The notes under the pieces were generated by a model. The model did no database searches. It was not told the DNA's origin and was given only the letters and a program-made list of their open reading frames with translations. 22,694 bases of DNA, taken from contig DASYYY010000018.1 in assembly GCA_035933635.1 (NCBI GenBank), forward strand, positions 1 to 22,694, in the 5' to 3' direction. Within the stretch, counting starts at the first letter, position 1; each line of letters begins with the position of its first letter. Positions 1-7,710 of the stretch are shown here, piece by piece. This DNA is from JAKIVR01 sp035933635 (GTDB lineage: Archaea; Thermoplasmatota; Thermoplasmata; Lutacidiplasmatales; UBA184). A program made the position numbers and the translations under genes.

Positions 1-31
1 CGGATTCAATCTCCTCACTGACCCGGGTGAG

Positions 32-373
32 TTGTTAACTCGCCGCGAAGTCGACCGGTTTCTCCGAATCGTGGGCCGCTCCCGCCGCGACCCCCGGGTG
101 GTCCTCATTCGCCTCGAGGTTGGGCCCGACGCGGCCGTTGCAAGGAAGACCAAGTACAGTGCCAAGTACGTCCGGGCGAGCAACCTCGGGTGGCACGCTG
201 CGCCCGTCTCGGGCGAGGTCGTCATCGAAACGGATGACCTGTCGGCCGCTCAAGTGCGTCGGATCGCCCTGACCGCCCTCCGAGATCGGGTGGGACGATC
301 CTACGTCTACCGGCGACCCCGCGTCCGCCGGTTCCCGAAGCGGCCGATCAAGGCGGGTCCTGAGCGAACTTGA
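32..373 (+). CDS. Unrecognised small basic protein, possibly 5'-truncated by the window edge
   Basis: I do not recognise this protein. The 113-residue reading begins at a TTG. The same frame is open without a stop to base 2, so the true start may lie to the left of the window. The N-terminal third looks like an alpha/beta fold (a VVLIRLEVG strand). The C-terminal 25 residues are strongly basic, rich in Arg, Lys and Pro, which would fit nucleic-acid binding, but that is only inference. There are no Cys pairs, signal peptide or membrane segment. The codon pattern has the high third-position GC of the other genes here, and the long antisense frame over the same region looks like its shadow. It ends about 90 bases before the convergent tRNA-Phe gene. 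Confidence 0.5.
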   Translation: MLTRREVDRFLRIVGRSRRDPRVVLIRLEVGPDAAVARKTKYSAKYVRASNLGWHAAPVSGEVVIETDDLSAAQVRRIALTALRDRVGRSYVYRRPRVRRFPKRPIKAGPERT

Positions 374-460
374 CGGCGGATCTCGCCGAACGCATCTCCA
401 GGCTCGGGCGGCCCGTGCCCCGAGCACAACGCGTCTCTATCGCTCCGAACCGCCGGGGAG

Positions 461-534
461 TGCCGCGGGCCGGGCTTGAACCGGCGGCTTCAAGATCTTC
501 AGTCTTGCACTCTCCCAAACTGAGTTACCGCGGC
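461..534 (-). tRNA. tRNA-Phe (anticodon GAA)
   Basis: The reverse complement folds into a full 74-base cloverleaf: acceptor GCCGCGG/CCGCGGC, D stem ACTC/GAGT with a GG-containing D loop, anticodon stem CAAGA/TCTTG with loop CTGAAGA (anticodon GAA), a five-base variable loop, and T stem GCCGG/CCGGC with loop TTCAAGC. The discriminator base is A. CCA is not encoded and there is no intron. A TATA-like element lies upstream on the minus strand at 565-574. Confidence 0.97.
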
Positions 535-564
535 ATCCGGGAGACGCACCGCCGACCGACCGGC

Positions 565-574
565 GGATAAAAGG
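565..574 (-). promoter_or_regulatory. Putative TATA box for tRNA-Phe
   Basis: Read on the minus strand the site is CCTTTTATCC, the only AT-rich octamer in a very GC-rich spacer. Its centre lies about 35 bases before the mature tRNA 5' end. Transcription would then start roughly ten bases ahead of the tRNA, as expected for an archaeal tRNA promoter. Confidence 0.45.
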
Positions 575-662
575 GCCCGGGAGGGCCGCCGCCGGGGGCC
601 CCACGGCGGATTTGGGGCGGCCGTGTGAAAGGCTGACGCGCAAAGGCCCGCGGGGCCGACGC

Positions 663-670
663 GTTTAAGA
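663..670 (+). promoter_or_regulatory. Putative TATA box for the surface beta-helix gene
   Basis: GTTTAAGA lies in GC-rich DNA about 45 bases before the ATG at 712. The same core (cGTTTAAGAg) recurs at 12328, ahead of the structured leader, which supports it being a real promoter element of this genome. A purine-rich GAGG at 700-703 could serve as ribosome binding site. Confidence 0.5.
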
Positions 671-711
671 GACCCCTCCTAGCGTCAAAGCCGACCGAAG
701 AGGCCGCCTCG

Positions 712-3700
712 ATGTCGACCTATCGGTTCCGAAGCGCACTACCGGCGATCGCCCTAGTCGTCCTGCTCGGCGTCTCCGCCGGGCTCGCCGGCGCGGCCCT
801 TCCGGCGTCGACGCATCCGGCGATCGTGTCCTTCGGGGTCGTGACCATCGGCACGAACGGCGCCATCAGCAACCCCTCGGCGCCGATCAGCCAATCCGGT
901 TCGAGCTACCTGCTCACCGGGAACCTCGACGGTTCCCTCGTCGTTCTGGCGAGCAACGTCACCATCGACGGCCAGGGCTTCCAGGTCAACTACACCCGCG
1001 GCGAATCCGGCGGCGACAACGCCGCGGTCACGGTGCAGGGCGCCTACGGCGACCTCGTCGAGAACTTCCTCGTCGCGAACGCGACCACCGGGATCGAGGT
1101 CAACGCATCGACCGACGTGACGGTCTCCGGCAACGACCTGACGAACATCACCGGCGGGATCGAGCACGTGGGGGTCTACGTGGAGGACTCCACCAACACC
1201 ATCGTGCGTTCCAACACCATCGACAACGCCAGCTCCGACGGCATCGACCTCTACCAGGACCGTGGCGTGACGGTGAGCGGCAACGTCCTGGACAACTCCT
1301 CGGCCGCCCGGTTCCACAGCCATGCGCTCTACGGGTACTACCTCAGCGACGTGGTCGTGACCAACAACGTCGGGGAGGGCACCTACTACGGCTTCGAGCT
1401 CGACGATACGATCAACGCGGAGATGGACGGGAACAACGCCTCGTATTCTCCCAACGGCGGCTTCGGCGTCGATGGCGTCACCAACGTCCTGATCGACCAC
1501 AACAACGCGTTCGACACGGCCTACTCGCTCTGGTCGGACTACAGCGCCAATGTCACGATAGCGAACAACTCCGCCGCGCACAGCTACATTCCGATCTACG
1601 ACTACGAGGACACCGACTTCTCCGCCATCGACAACTACGCGCCCCACTCCGGTGCAACCCCGCTCTACCCCATCGCGGCGGAGGCGATCTACAGCTACTT
1701 CAGCAGCCACTCGCTCTTCCTCGGCAACGACATCGCCGACGCAGGGAACTTCGGGGCCCTCCTCTATTATCCCGGCTCGATCACCCTCGCGAACAACGAC
1801 ATCTACAACCCTTCGAACGCCGGCGTCTACGTCTACGATCCGTACGGGCCGGTCAACATCACCGGCAACAACATTGCGAACGGGACCGCGATCGGTTCCT
1901 ACGGAGTGGATGCCCTCGACGTCTACGCCGACCTCTCGGTCTGGGGCAACAACTTCGCCAACCAGAGCCAGGGCGTCTACGTCGACTACGCCAGCGTGCC
2001 GATCTCCATCGGCGACAACACGTTCTACGGGTCCGTTTTCGGGGTCGACCTCGCCTACCTCTCAGCGACCGCTTCGGTCGAGGGCAACCGCTTCACCGCG
2101 GTCCAGATCGGCGTCGAGGACAGTTACCAGTACTCGGGGATGCTCGATCTGGTCAACAACCGGATGTCGGGGTTCATCACGGCCGGGGTCGAGGACCTCG
2201 GCTACGACTCCGGCGGAGCCGGGGTGACCGTCGCGCACAACGTGATCGACAACTCCAGCGGCGAGGCCGTCGACCTCTACGAGACCGAGGGCGCGACGAC
2301 CATCGTGAACAACGACCTTTGGAACACCAGCACCGGGGTGTACACGGATTACCTGTACGGTGGACCGCTGAGCATCTCCGGGAACAACATCACCCACAGC
2401 GGTACCGCGATCGACCTGTACTACTCCGGCACGTCGGGGGGCTCGGCCCCGGTAGCCGACACGCCAACGATCGTCTCCGGCAATGACCTGGCACGGAGCA
2501 CGTTCGGCGTCTACGAGTATTCCGGCACCGGCGCCCTGACCGTGACCGGCAACGACCTCGCCAACTGCACGTTCGGTGTCTACACCGAGTACAACACCGG
2601 CACCATCAACATCACGGCCAACGTCGTCACCGGGAACTTCATCGGGGTCGAGGTCTACGAGGCCTACGACGGGAACTCGGTGACGGTCTCGGGCAACAAC
2701 ATCGACCACTCGCGGGACTACGGCATCTACCTCATCTACGACTACGCGCCGGACCTCGTCACGGGCAACTCGGTCCGTTTCGCCCAGCACTGGGCGATCT
2801 ACGACTACTCGAACGATCTGGGTGGGGCCACCATCTCGAACAACAACGACACCGGTTCGTTCGACGCGCTGAACGTCACCTTCTTCTCCACCTTCCCGGT
2901 GACGATCAACGGCAACGACCTCTCCCGTTCGGTCGTCGTCAATGTGAGCGACTCCCTCGTCGAGAGCTTCGCCGCGAACAACCTCCTTGGGGACGGCTAC
3001 GCGAATTTCACCTACGATACCATCGGCGGGTTCTACCACAACGACCTCCCCTCGGGGGCGTTCCGCGATGCCGGCGACCTCGTCGCTACCGGGACCTGGA
3101 ACGCGGCTTACCCCATCGGTGGGAACTACTGGACCGGCTACGCCGGGACCGACACCCACTCCGGGCCGGAGCAGAACCTCGCCGGCGCCGACGGGATCGG
3201 CGACACCGCCTACACGCTCGACGGCGCGACCGACGCCTATCCGCTGATGGGCCCGTGGGTCTCGGCCGCGGTCACCTTTACCGAGACGGGACTGCCTTCG
3301 GGAGCGACCTGGTCGGTGACCTTCAACGGGCTGACCGAGGCCGGCGTCTCCGGCGGCTCGATCAGCTTCGCGCAGGTCAACGGCGCCTCGACCGCCTTCT
3401 CCTACACCGCCACCCCGCCGTCGTCGAGCTACCGCGGGACCTCCGGGACCGGCACGATGACCGGGGCGAACCAGCACATCACCGTCGCGTTCGCGGCGGT
3501 CACCTACAGCGTGACGTTCAATTGGACCGAACCGGCCCACCTGGTGAACTGGTCGGTGACCTTCAATGGCGTCACCGAGAGCACCGAGACCGACTCGCTC
3601 GTGTTCACCGCGACGAACGGGAGCTACGGCTACACGGTCACCCCGCCGGCCGGGTTCACCGCCAGCCCGCCTTCCGGCACGGTCTCCGTGGCGGGAGCGG

Positions 3701-4215
3701 ACCGGACCGTCGGGCTGACGCTGACCCCCCCGATGGTGACGATCACCTTCGTGCTCGACGCCGCGGTCGGCGGCGGCAGCTGGTCGGTCGCGCTGAACGG
3801 GGCGGCGCCGATGCAGTCCACCGCGCTCTCGTTCTCGGTCTCTGTCCCCGCGGGCTACTACACCTACACGATCACGCTGCCGAGCGGCTACACCGCCACT
3901 CCGTCGATGGCGACGATCAACGCGACCCACGGCGCCACCGTCTACCTGGCGGTGGCCGGGCAGGGGACCTCGACCAGCGGCGGCTCCGGAGGGGTGGCGG
4001 GCCTCAGCGGCCTCGACCTCGGCCTCCTGGCCGGGCTCGTGGTCGTGGCCCTGATCGCGGCGCTCGGATGGATCTTCTACATGCGCAAGCCCCGGCAGGG
4101 CACTCCAGGCCCTATCGCGCCGTACGCCGCGGGTGCTCCCTCGGCCGGCCCGCCCCCGGGAGCCGCGAACGGCGCGCCGTCCGAGCCGAGCTCGGGCGGC
4201 CCCGGCCACCCCTAG
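712..4215 (+). CDS. Large secreted right-handed beta-helix (NosD/CASH-like) surface protein with membrane anchor
   Basis: This 1167-residue protein has a clear export signal (hydrophobic residues about 10-30). Residues about 80-800 form a very long array of parallel beta-helix turns, seen as repeated GN-N/D-hydrophobic steps such as VTVSGNDL and ISGNNI, rich in Asn, Asp, Tyr and N-glycosylation sequons. At about 802-850 is the NosD-type capping sequence GGNYWTGY...GIGDTAY...YPLMGPW. Three Ig-like beta modules follow (about 854, 933 and 1008). The first starts with TFTETGLPSGATWSVTFNG, a module I associate with Thermoplasmata surface proteins. A transmembrane helix (about 1103-1125, ending FYMRKPRQ) and a Pro/Gly/Ala-rich tail finish it. 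It is probably a cell-surface adhesin, glycan-binding or glycan-modifying protein; enzyme activity cannot be read from the sequence. It is monocistronic, with its own TATA box and a strong terminator. Confidence 0.9.
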   Translation: MSTYRFRSALPAIALVVLLGVSAGLAGAALPASTHPAIVSFGVVTIGTNGAISNPSAPISQSGSSYLLTGNLDGSLVVLASNVTIDGQGFQVNYTRGESGGDNAAVTVQGAYGDLVENFLVANATTGIEVNASTDVTVSGNDLTNITGGIEHVGVYVEDSTNTIVRSNTIDNASSDGIDLYQDRGVTVSGNVLDNSSAARFHSHALYGYYLSDVVVTNNVGEGTYYGFELDDTINAEMDGNNASYSPNGGFGVDGVTNVLIDHNNAFDTAYSLWSDYSANVTIANNSAAHSYIPIYDYEDTDFSAIDNYAPHSGATPLYPIAAEAIYSYFSSHSLFLGNDIADAGNFGALLYYPGSITLANNDIYNPSNAGVYVYDPYGPVNITGNNIANGTAIGSYGVDALDVYADLSVWGNNFANQSQGVYVDYASVPISIGDNTFYGSVFGVDLAYLSATASVEGNRFTAVQIGVEDSYQYSGMLDLVNNRMSGFITAGVEDLGYDSGGAGVTVAHNVIDNSSGEAVDLYETEGATTIVNNDLWNTSTGVYTDYLYGGPLSISGNNITHSGTAIDLYYSGTSGGSAPVADTPTIVSGNDLARSTFGVYEYSGTGALTVTGNDLANCTFGVYTEYNTGTINITANVVTGNFIGVEVYEAYDGNSVTVSGNNIDHSRDYGIYLIYDYAPDLVTGNSVRFAQHWAIYDYSNDLGGATISNNNDTGSFDALNVTFFSTFPVTINGNDLSRSVVVNVSDSLVESFAANNLLGDGYANFTYDTIGGFYHNDLPSGAFRDAGDLVATGTWNAAYPIGGNYWTGYAGTDTHSGPEQNLAGADGIGDTAYTLDGATDAYPLMGPWVSAAVTFTETGLPSGATWSVTFNGLTEAGVSGGSISFAQVNGASTAFSYTATPPSSSYRGTSGTGTMTGANQHITVAFAAVTYSVTFNWTEPAHLVNWSVTFNGVTESTETDSLVFTATNGSYGYTVTPPAGFTASPPSGTVSVAGADRTVGLTLTPPMVTITFVLDAAVGGGSWSVALNGAAPMQSTALSFSVSVPAGYYTYTITLPSGYTATPSMATINATHGATVYLAVAGQGTSTSGGSGGVAGLSGLDLGLLAGLVVVALIAALGWIFYMRKPRQGTPGPIAPYAAGAPSAGPPPGAANGAPSEPSSGGPGHP

Positions 4216-4262
4216 AGCGGGGGGGTCGGCGCTCCGTGCGCCCCGATGGCATGGGATCGATC

Positions 4263-4297
4263 CACCGAACGCGCGCGCTCGCGTTCGGTGCGTTTTT
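4263..4297 (+). terminator. Stem-loop plus U-tract terminator
   Basis: A perfect 10-bp stem, CACCGAACGC (4263-4272) with GCGTTCGGTG (4281-4290), has an 8-base loop and is followed after two bases by five T residues. It lies 48 bases after the stop of the surface protein and before the topoisomerase promoter, so it probably ends the surface-gene transcript. Confidence 0.8.
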
Positions 4298-4316
4298 CGA
4301 GGTGAACGTGCCCCTC

Positions 4317-4326
4317 GGATTTATCT
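4317..4326 (+). promoter_or_regulatory. Putative TATA box for topA
   Basis: GGATTTATCT is the only AT-rich stretch between the terminator and the topoisomerase gene. Its centre is about 38 bases from the ATG at 4359, predicting a short leader of about 10 bases. Confidence 0.5.
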
Positions 4327-4358
4327 AGCCGGCGCGGCCTTTGAACGGGGAACGGACC

Positions 4359-6872
4359 ATGCGCACCCTCGTCGTCGCCGAGAAGTTCAACACCGCACTG
4401 CGGATCGCGATCGTCCTGTCGGACGGCCGCATGCAGCGGAGCCGGGTCGAGGGGGTCAACGTCTTCCGGTTCGAGCGCCCCGACGGCCCCTACGCGGTGT
4501 TCGGGCTGCGGGGCCACATCGTCGAGCTCGACTACCCCGAGGAGCATGCGAGCTGGAGCCTCGCCGGGCTGCCGAAGTTGCTCGAGGAGACCCCGCTCAA
4601 GCGGGTGACCGAGCCGAAGATCGTCGAGGCGATGCAGTCGATGGTCCGGGAGTTCGACCGCGTGATCATCGCGACCGACTTCGACCGAGAGGGTGAGCTG
4701 ATCGGCCTCGAGGCGCTCGAGCTGCTGCAGAAGGTCCATCCCGGTATCGAGGTCAAGCGCGCCCGCTACAGCGCTCTGACGCGGGAGGAGATCGAGCAGA
4801 GCTTCGCCAACCTGCTCGAGCTGGACCGCCCGCTCGCCGAGGCCGGCCAGGCGCGCCAGGAGATCGACCTCGTCTGGGGCGCGCTCCTGACCCGGTTCCT
4901 GACGTTGAGCTCCGAGCAGCGCGGTCACGGCTATCTGTCGGCGGGCCGCGTCCAGACCCCCACCCTCGCCCTGCTCGTCGACCGCGACCAGGAGATCAAG
5001 GAGTTCGACCCCCGGCCGTACTGGACGATCGTCGCCGACGCCACCCACGCCGGCGTCGAGTTCAAGCTCGAGCACGCCCACGGGCTTTTCGCGGAGGAGG
5101 ACCGCGCGCTCGCCCAGGCGACGTTCGCCAAGGTCGAGCACGCGCGGGACGCCCAGGTCACGGGTTTCGTCGAGGAGGAGACACGACGCCGTCCGCCCGT
5201 GCCGTTCAGCACGACGCTCTTCGTCGCGGAGGCGACCCGTCTCGGGATCGGCGCCGCGATGGCGATGCGGATCGCCGAGGACCTCTACACCAAGGGTCTG
5301 ATCAGCTACCCGAGGACGGACAACACCGTCTACCCGCGCGGAACCGGTCTGAAGACGATCGCCCAGAAGTTCCTCGAGAGCCCCTTCAAGGCGGAGGCCG
5401 AGTACGTCCTCGCCCAACCGACGTTCCGCGCGACCCGGGGGCGGTCGGAGACGACCGACCACCCGCCGATCTACCCGACCGGAGTGGTCGACCCCAAGAA
5501 ACTACGACCGGACGCCGCGAAGATCTACGAGCTCGTCGTCCGCCGCTTCCTCGCCACCCTGGCGCCCGACTCCGTCGGACGGAGCCGGAAGGTCGACGCG
5601 GTGATCCGGGGCGAACCCTTCGTCGGCAAGGGCCACGAGGTGCTCGACTTGGGATGGTACAAGGTCTACCCCTACTCCCGCCCCGAGGAAGTCGCGGTAC
5701 CGCCGCTGAAGGCGGGGGAGACGGTCGCGCTGTCCGGGGTCCGGCTCAACGAGGAGCTGACCAAGCCGCCGCGCCGGTACACCCAGGGCTCGCTGATCCA
5801 AGAGATGGAGCGGCTCGGGCTCGGTACGAAGTCGACCCGACACGACGTCGTCCAAAAGCTGCTCGACCGTCACTACATCACCGCGCGCCAGCTCGAGCCG
5901 ACCGGCACCGGCGTCGCGGTCACCGAGGCGCTGAAGGCGCACGCCCCGGTGATCACCCAACCGGAGATGACCCACCGGCTCGAGGAGGACATGGAGAAGG
6001 TCGCCGTCGCGACCAAGTCCCGTGCCGACGTGGTGGAGGAATCGCGGGAGATGCTCCGCGAGGCCCACGACCTGCTCTCCCGCAACGCCACCGGCGTGCG
6101 CGAGACGCTCCAGGGCGCGCTCGACCGGCAGCACTTCGTCGGCCCCTGCCCGCGGTGCGGTGGCGCGCTCCGGCTCCAGCGCAGCCCGCGCGGCGCCCGC
6201 TGGGTCCAGTGCGTGAACAATCCGGCGTCGTGCCCGGTGAGCTATGCGCTGCCCGCGGCGGGGTTCATCGAACCGGCGCCGGAGTTCCTGTGCCCGTCGT
6301 GCAAGACGCCGCGTCTGAAGATCACCTTCCGCGGCCAGCGCCCGGACCTGTACTGTGTCAACCCGGAGTGTCCGGAGCAGCACAAGGCCTTCCGGATCGG
6401 CGAGTGTCCGTCCTGCCACTCGCCGCTGCAGATCCGCTACTCGTTCCTCGGCAAGCGGTTCGTCGGTTGTTCGGGGTACCCGAACTGCCGGGTGACCTAT
6501 CCGCTCCCGCAGCGCGGCAAGCTCGACAAGAGCCATCCGCCCTGCCCGGTCTGCCACGCCCCCGTGGTCACCGCGATCGAGGCGGGGCGCCCTCCGTGGA
6601 CGTTGTGCATCAACCCGAGCTGCCCAACCCGGGCCGAGAAGGCGGCGGCGCGGGCCAAGCCGGGCGCGCCCGTCCGACGTCGCACCAAGAAGGCCGCCGT
6701 CCCCGCGGAAGGAAGTTCACCCCCGGTCGGTCCGGAGGTTTCGACGCCGGTCGCGGCGTCGGCCGAGGCGCCGACCGCACCGGCCAAGAAGCGTTCGACC
6801 AAGCGACGCCCGCGCGCCTCCCGGACTCCGGAGGTCGTACCGGCGGAGAGCTCGCCGGCCACGACCCCCTGA
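4359..6872 (+). CDS. topA: DNA topoisomerase I (type IA), archaeal, with four zinc ribbons
   Basis: This enzyme relaxes negatively supercoiled DNA through a transient 5'-phosphotyrosine link. The N-terminal TOPRIM domain carries DFDREGE (residues 107-113), and the catalytic tyrosine sits in LISYPRTDN (Tyr317). The family motif GYLSAGRVQTPTLAL is also present. Residues 597-755 form four successive four-cysteine zinc ribbons, starting CPRC, CPSC, CPSC and CPVC. A Lys/Arg/Ala/Pro-rich disordered tail of about 80 residues follows. I start it at the ATG (MRTLVVAEKF), giving 837 residues; an in-frame TTG six codons upstream is less likely. No helicase domain is fused, so it is not reverse gyrase. 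A TATA box and short leader precede it. It is the first gene of the topology/repair block. Confidence 0.95.
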   Translation: MRTLVVAEKFNTALRIAIVLSDGRMQRSRVEGVNVFRFERPDGPYAVFGLRGHIVELDYPEEHASWSLAGLPKLLEETPLKRVTEPKIVEAMQSMVREFDRVIIATDFDREGELIGLEALELLQKVHPGIEVKRARYSALTREEIEQSFANLLELDRPLAEAGQARQEIDLVWGALLTRFLTLSSEQRGHGYLSAGRVQTPTLALLVDRDQEIKEFDPRPYWTIVADATHAGVEFKLEHAHGLFAEEDRALAQATFAKVEHARDAQVTGFVEEETRRRPPVPFSTTLFVAEATRLGIGAAMAMRIAEDLYTKGLISYPRTDNTVYPRGTGLKTIAQKFLESPFKAEAEYVLAQPTFRATRGRSETTDHPPIYPTGVVDPKKLRPDAAKIYELVVRRFLATLAPDSVGRSRKVDAVIRGEPFVGKGHEVLDLGWYKVYPYSRPEEVAVPPLKAGETVALSGVRLNEELTKPPRRYTQGSLIQEMERLGLGTKSTRHDVVQKLLDRHYITARQLEPTGTGVAVTEALKAHAPVITQPEMTHRLEEDMEKVAVATKSRADVVEESREMLREAHDLLSRNATGVRETLQGALDRQHFVGPCPRCGGALRLQRSPRGARWVQCVNNPASCPVSYALPAAGFIEPAPEFLCPSCKTPRLKITFRGQRPDLYCVNPECPEQHKAFRIGECPSCHSPLQIRYSFLGKRFVGCSGYPNCRVTYPLPQRGKLDKSHPPCPVCHAPVVTAIEAGRPPWTLCINPSCPTRAEKAAARAKPGAPVRRRTKKAAVPAEGSSPPVGPEVSTPVAASAEAPTAPAKKRSTKRRPRASRTPEVVPAESSPATTP

Positions 6873-6911
6873 GCGGCGCGGACGCGTCGTCGGGACGCTG
6901 AAATCGTCCGT

Positions 6912-6937
6912 CGGAGCGGGCGTTTCGTCCGCTTCCG
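6912..6937 (+). terminator. Hairpin between topA and the creatininase-like gene, possible terminator
   Basis: CGGA-GCGGGCG and CGTCCGC-TTCCG pair around a TTT loop, giving 11 bp with one bulged T and one G-T wobble. It lies 40 bases after the topA stop and just before the next TATA box. It has no U-tract, so termination is uncertain. Confidence 0.35.
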
Positions 6938-6943
6938 CCCCGC

Positions 6944-6952
6944 GTTAAATAC
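6944..6952 (+). promoter_or_regulatory. Putative TATA box for the creatininase-like/uvrA/uvrC genes
   Basis: CGTTAAATA is centred about 25 bases before the ATG at 6973. That spacing predicts a leaderless transcript starting at or next to the start codon. No other AT-rich site is seen ahead of uvrA, so this promoter probably serves all three genes. Confidence 0.55.
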
Positions 6953-6972
6953 GGTGTCCCGCTCTTCCGACG

Positions 6973-7701
6973 ATGGCCCGCCGGCCAGGTTCTCTCTTGG
7001 AGATGGACTCGCGCTCCGCCGAGCGTGAGCTCTCCCGGAATCCCGTCGTGATCGTTCCGATCGGCGCGATGGAGGCGCACGGGCCGCATCTGCCCCTCGG
7101 CGCCGACCAGATCCAGGCCGAGGCCACCGCCCAGGCACTGGCCGAGCGGATCGGGGGGCTGGTCGTTCCGGCGCTCCCGTTCGGCGTCTGCGCGGGGGCG
7201 CGCCGATTCCCCGGAACGGTCTCGCTGTCGATGACCACCCTGAGCGCGCTCGTGCACGAGCTGCTCGAGGAGATCGTCCGGATGGGCGGGCGCCGGATCC
7301 TGGTCTTGTCCGGCCACGCGGAGGCCCGGCATATGGCCGCGCTGCGCGAGGCCGCCGACGCCGTGCAACGCGCGCACCCCGAGGCGGGCCTCGTGGTCCT
7401 CTCCGACTACGACTTCGTCTACGAGCTGCGGGGCAAGGAGTCCCCGCCGACCGACGGCCACGGGGGATTGCTTGAAAGTTCTCGCGTGATGGCGCTCGCC
7501 CCGTCGCTCGTGGGCACCGACCGACCCCACGTCGTCGACCGCCGCCGACCGTTCCGGTCGGGAGACCCGACCCCCGAGGAGTGGAGCGAGAGCGTCGTCG
7601 GCGATACCGGCCCGGCGAGCGCCGAACTGGGACGCCGGATCCAAGCGCACGTCCTCTCCCGGCTGGAGGAGACGGTCGCCTCGCTCCTGCCCCCCGCCTG
7701 A
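6973..7701 (+). CDS. Creatininase-superfamily metal-dependent amidohydrolase
   Basis: This 242-residue protein belongs to the creatininase / ArfB / MftE superfamily of di-metal amide hydrolases. Visible metal-ligand motifs are E-A-H in PIGAMEAHGPH (Glu34, His36), Asp45 in LGADQ, GHAE (His115, Glu117, equivalent to the GHxE of creatininase), and DGHGGLLESS (His163, Glu168). All expected ligands are present, so it should be active. The archaeal member ArfB removes a formyl group from a formamidopyrimidine nucleotide in the flavin and F420 pathway, which is one plausible role; creatinine hydrolysis is unlikely in this setting. It is followed after 9 bases by uvrA, and that co-transcription is unusual. 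The leaderless-type promoter spacing supports the ATG chosen. The exact substrate is unknown. Confidence 0.8.
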   Translation: MARRPGSLLEMDSRSAERELSRNPVVIVPIGAMEAHGPHLPLGADQIQAEATAQALAERIGGLVVPALPFGVCAGARRFPGTVSLSMTTLSALVHELLEEIVRMGGRRILVLSGHAEARHMAALREAADAVQRAHPEAGLVVLSDYDFVYELRGKESPPTDGHGGLLESSRVMALAPSLVGTDRPHVVDRRRPFRSGDPTPEEWSESVVGDTGPASAELGRRIQAHVLSRLEETVASLLPPA

Positions 7702-7702
7702 A

Positions 7703-7707
7703 GGAGG
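7703..7707 (+). promoter_or_regulatory. Ribosome binding site of uvrA
   Basis: GGAGG lies immediately after the upstream stop and three bases before the GTG at 7711. It supports that GTG as the uvrA start and implies internal initiation on a shared mRNA. Confidence 0.7.
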
Positions 7708-7710
7708 ACC

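Noticed and set aside
1..25. Possible 3' end of a tRNA at the window start (GGATTCAATCTCC)
   Set aside because: The base pair closing the T loop is not G-C, and the rest of any gene would lie outside the window.
900..3100. Internal repeats of the beta-helix gene as a DNA tandem repeat or CRISPR-like array
   Set aside because: The repetition is at protein level (turns of the helix) with divergent nucleotide sequence; no regular identical repeats and spacers.
2062..4209. Very long minus-strand frame (715 codons) opposite the surface protein
   Set aside because: Arg/Gly/Val-rich composition typical of the antisense of a GC-rich gene; the plus strand encodes a clear signal peptide, repeats and anchor.
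4341..4358. TTG start six codons upstream of the topoisomerase ATG
   Set aside because: The ATG directly begins the conserved TOPRIM strand (MRTLVVAEK) and fits the TATA spacing; the extension adds nothing conserved.
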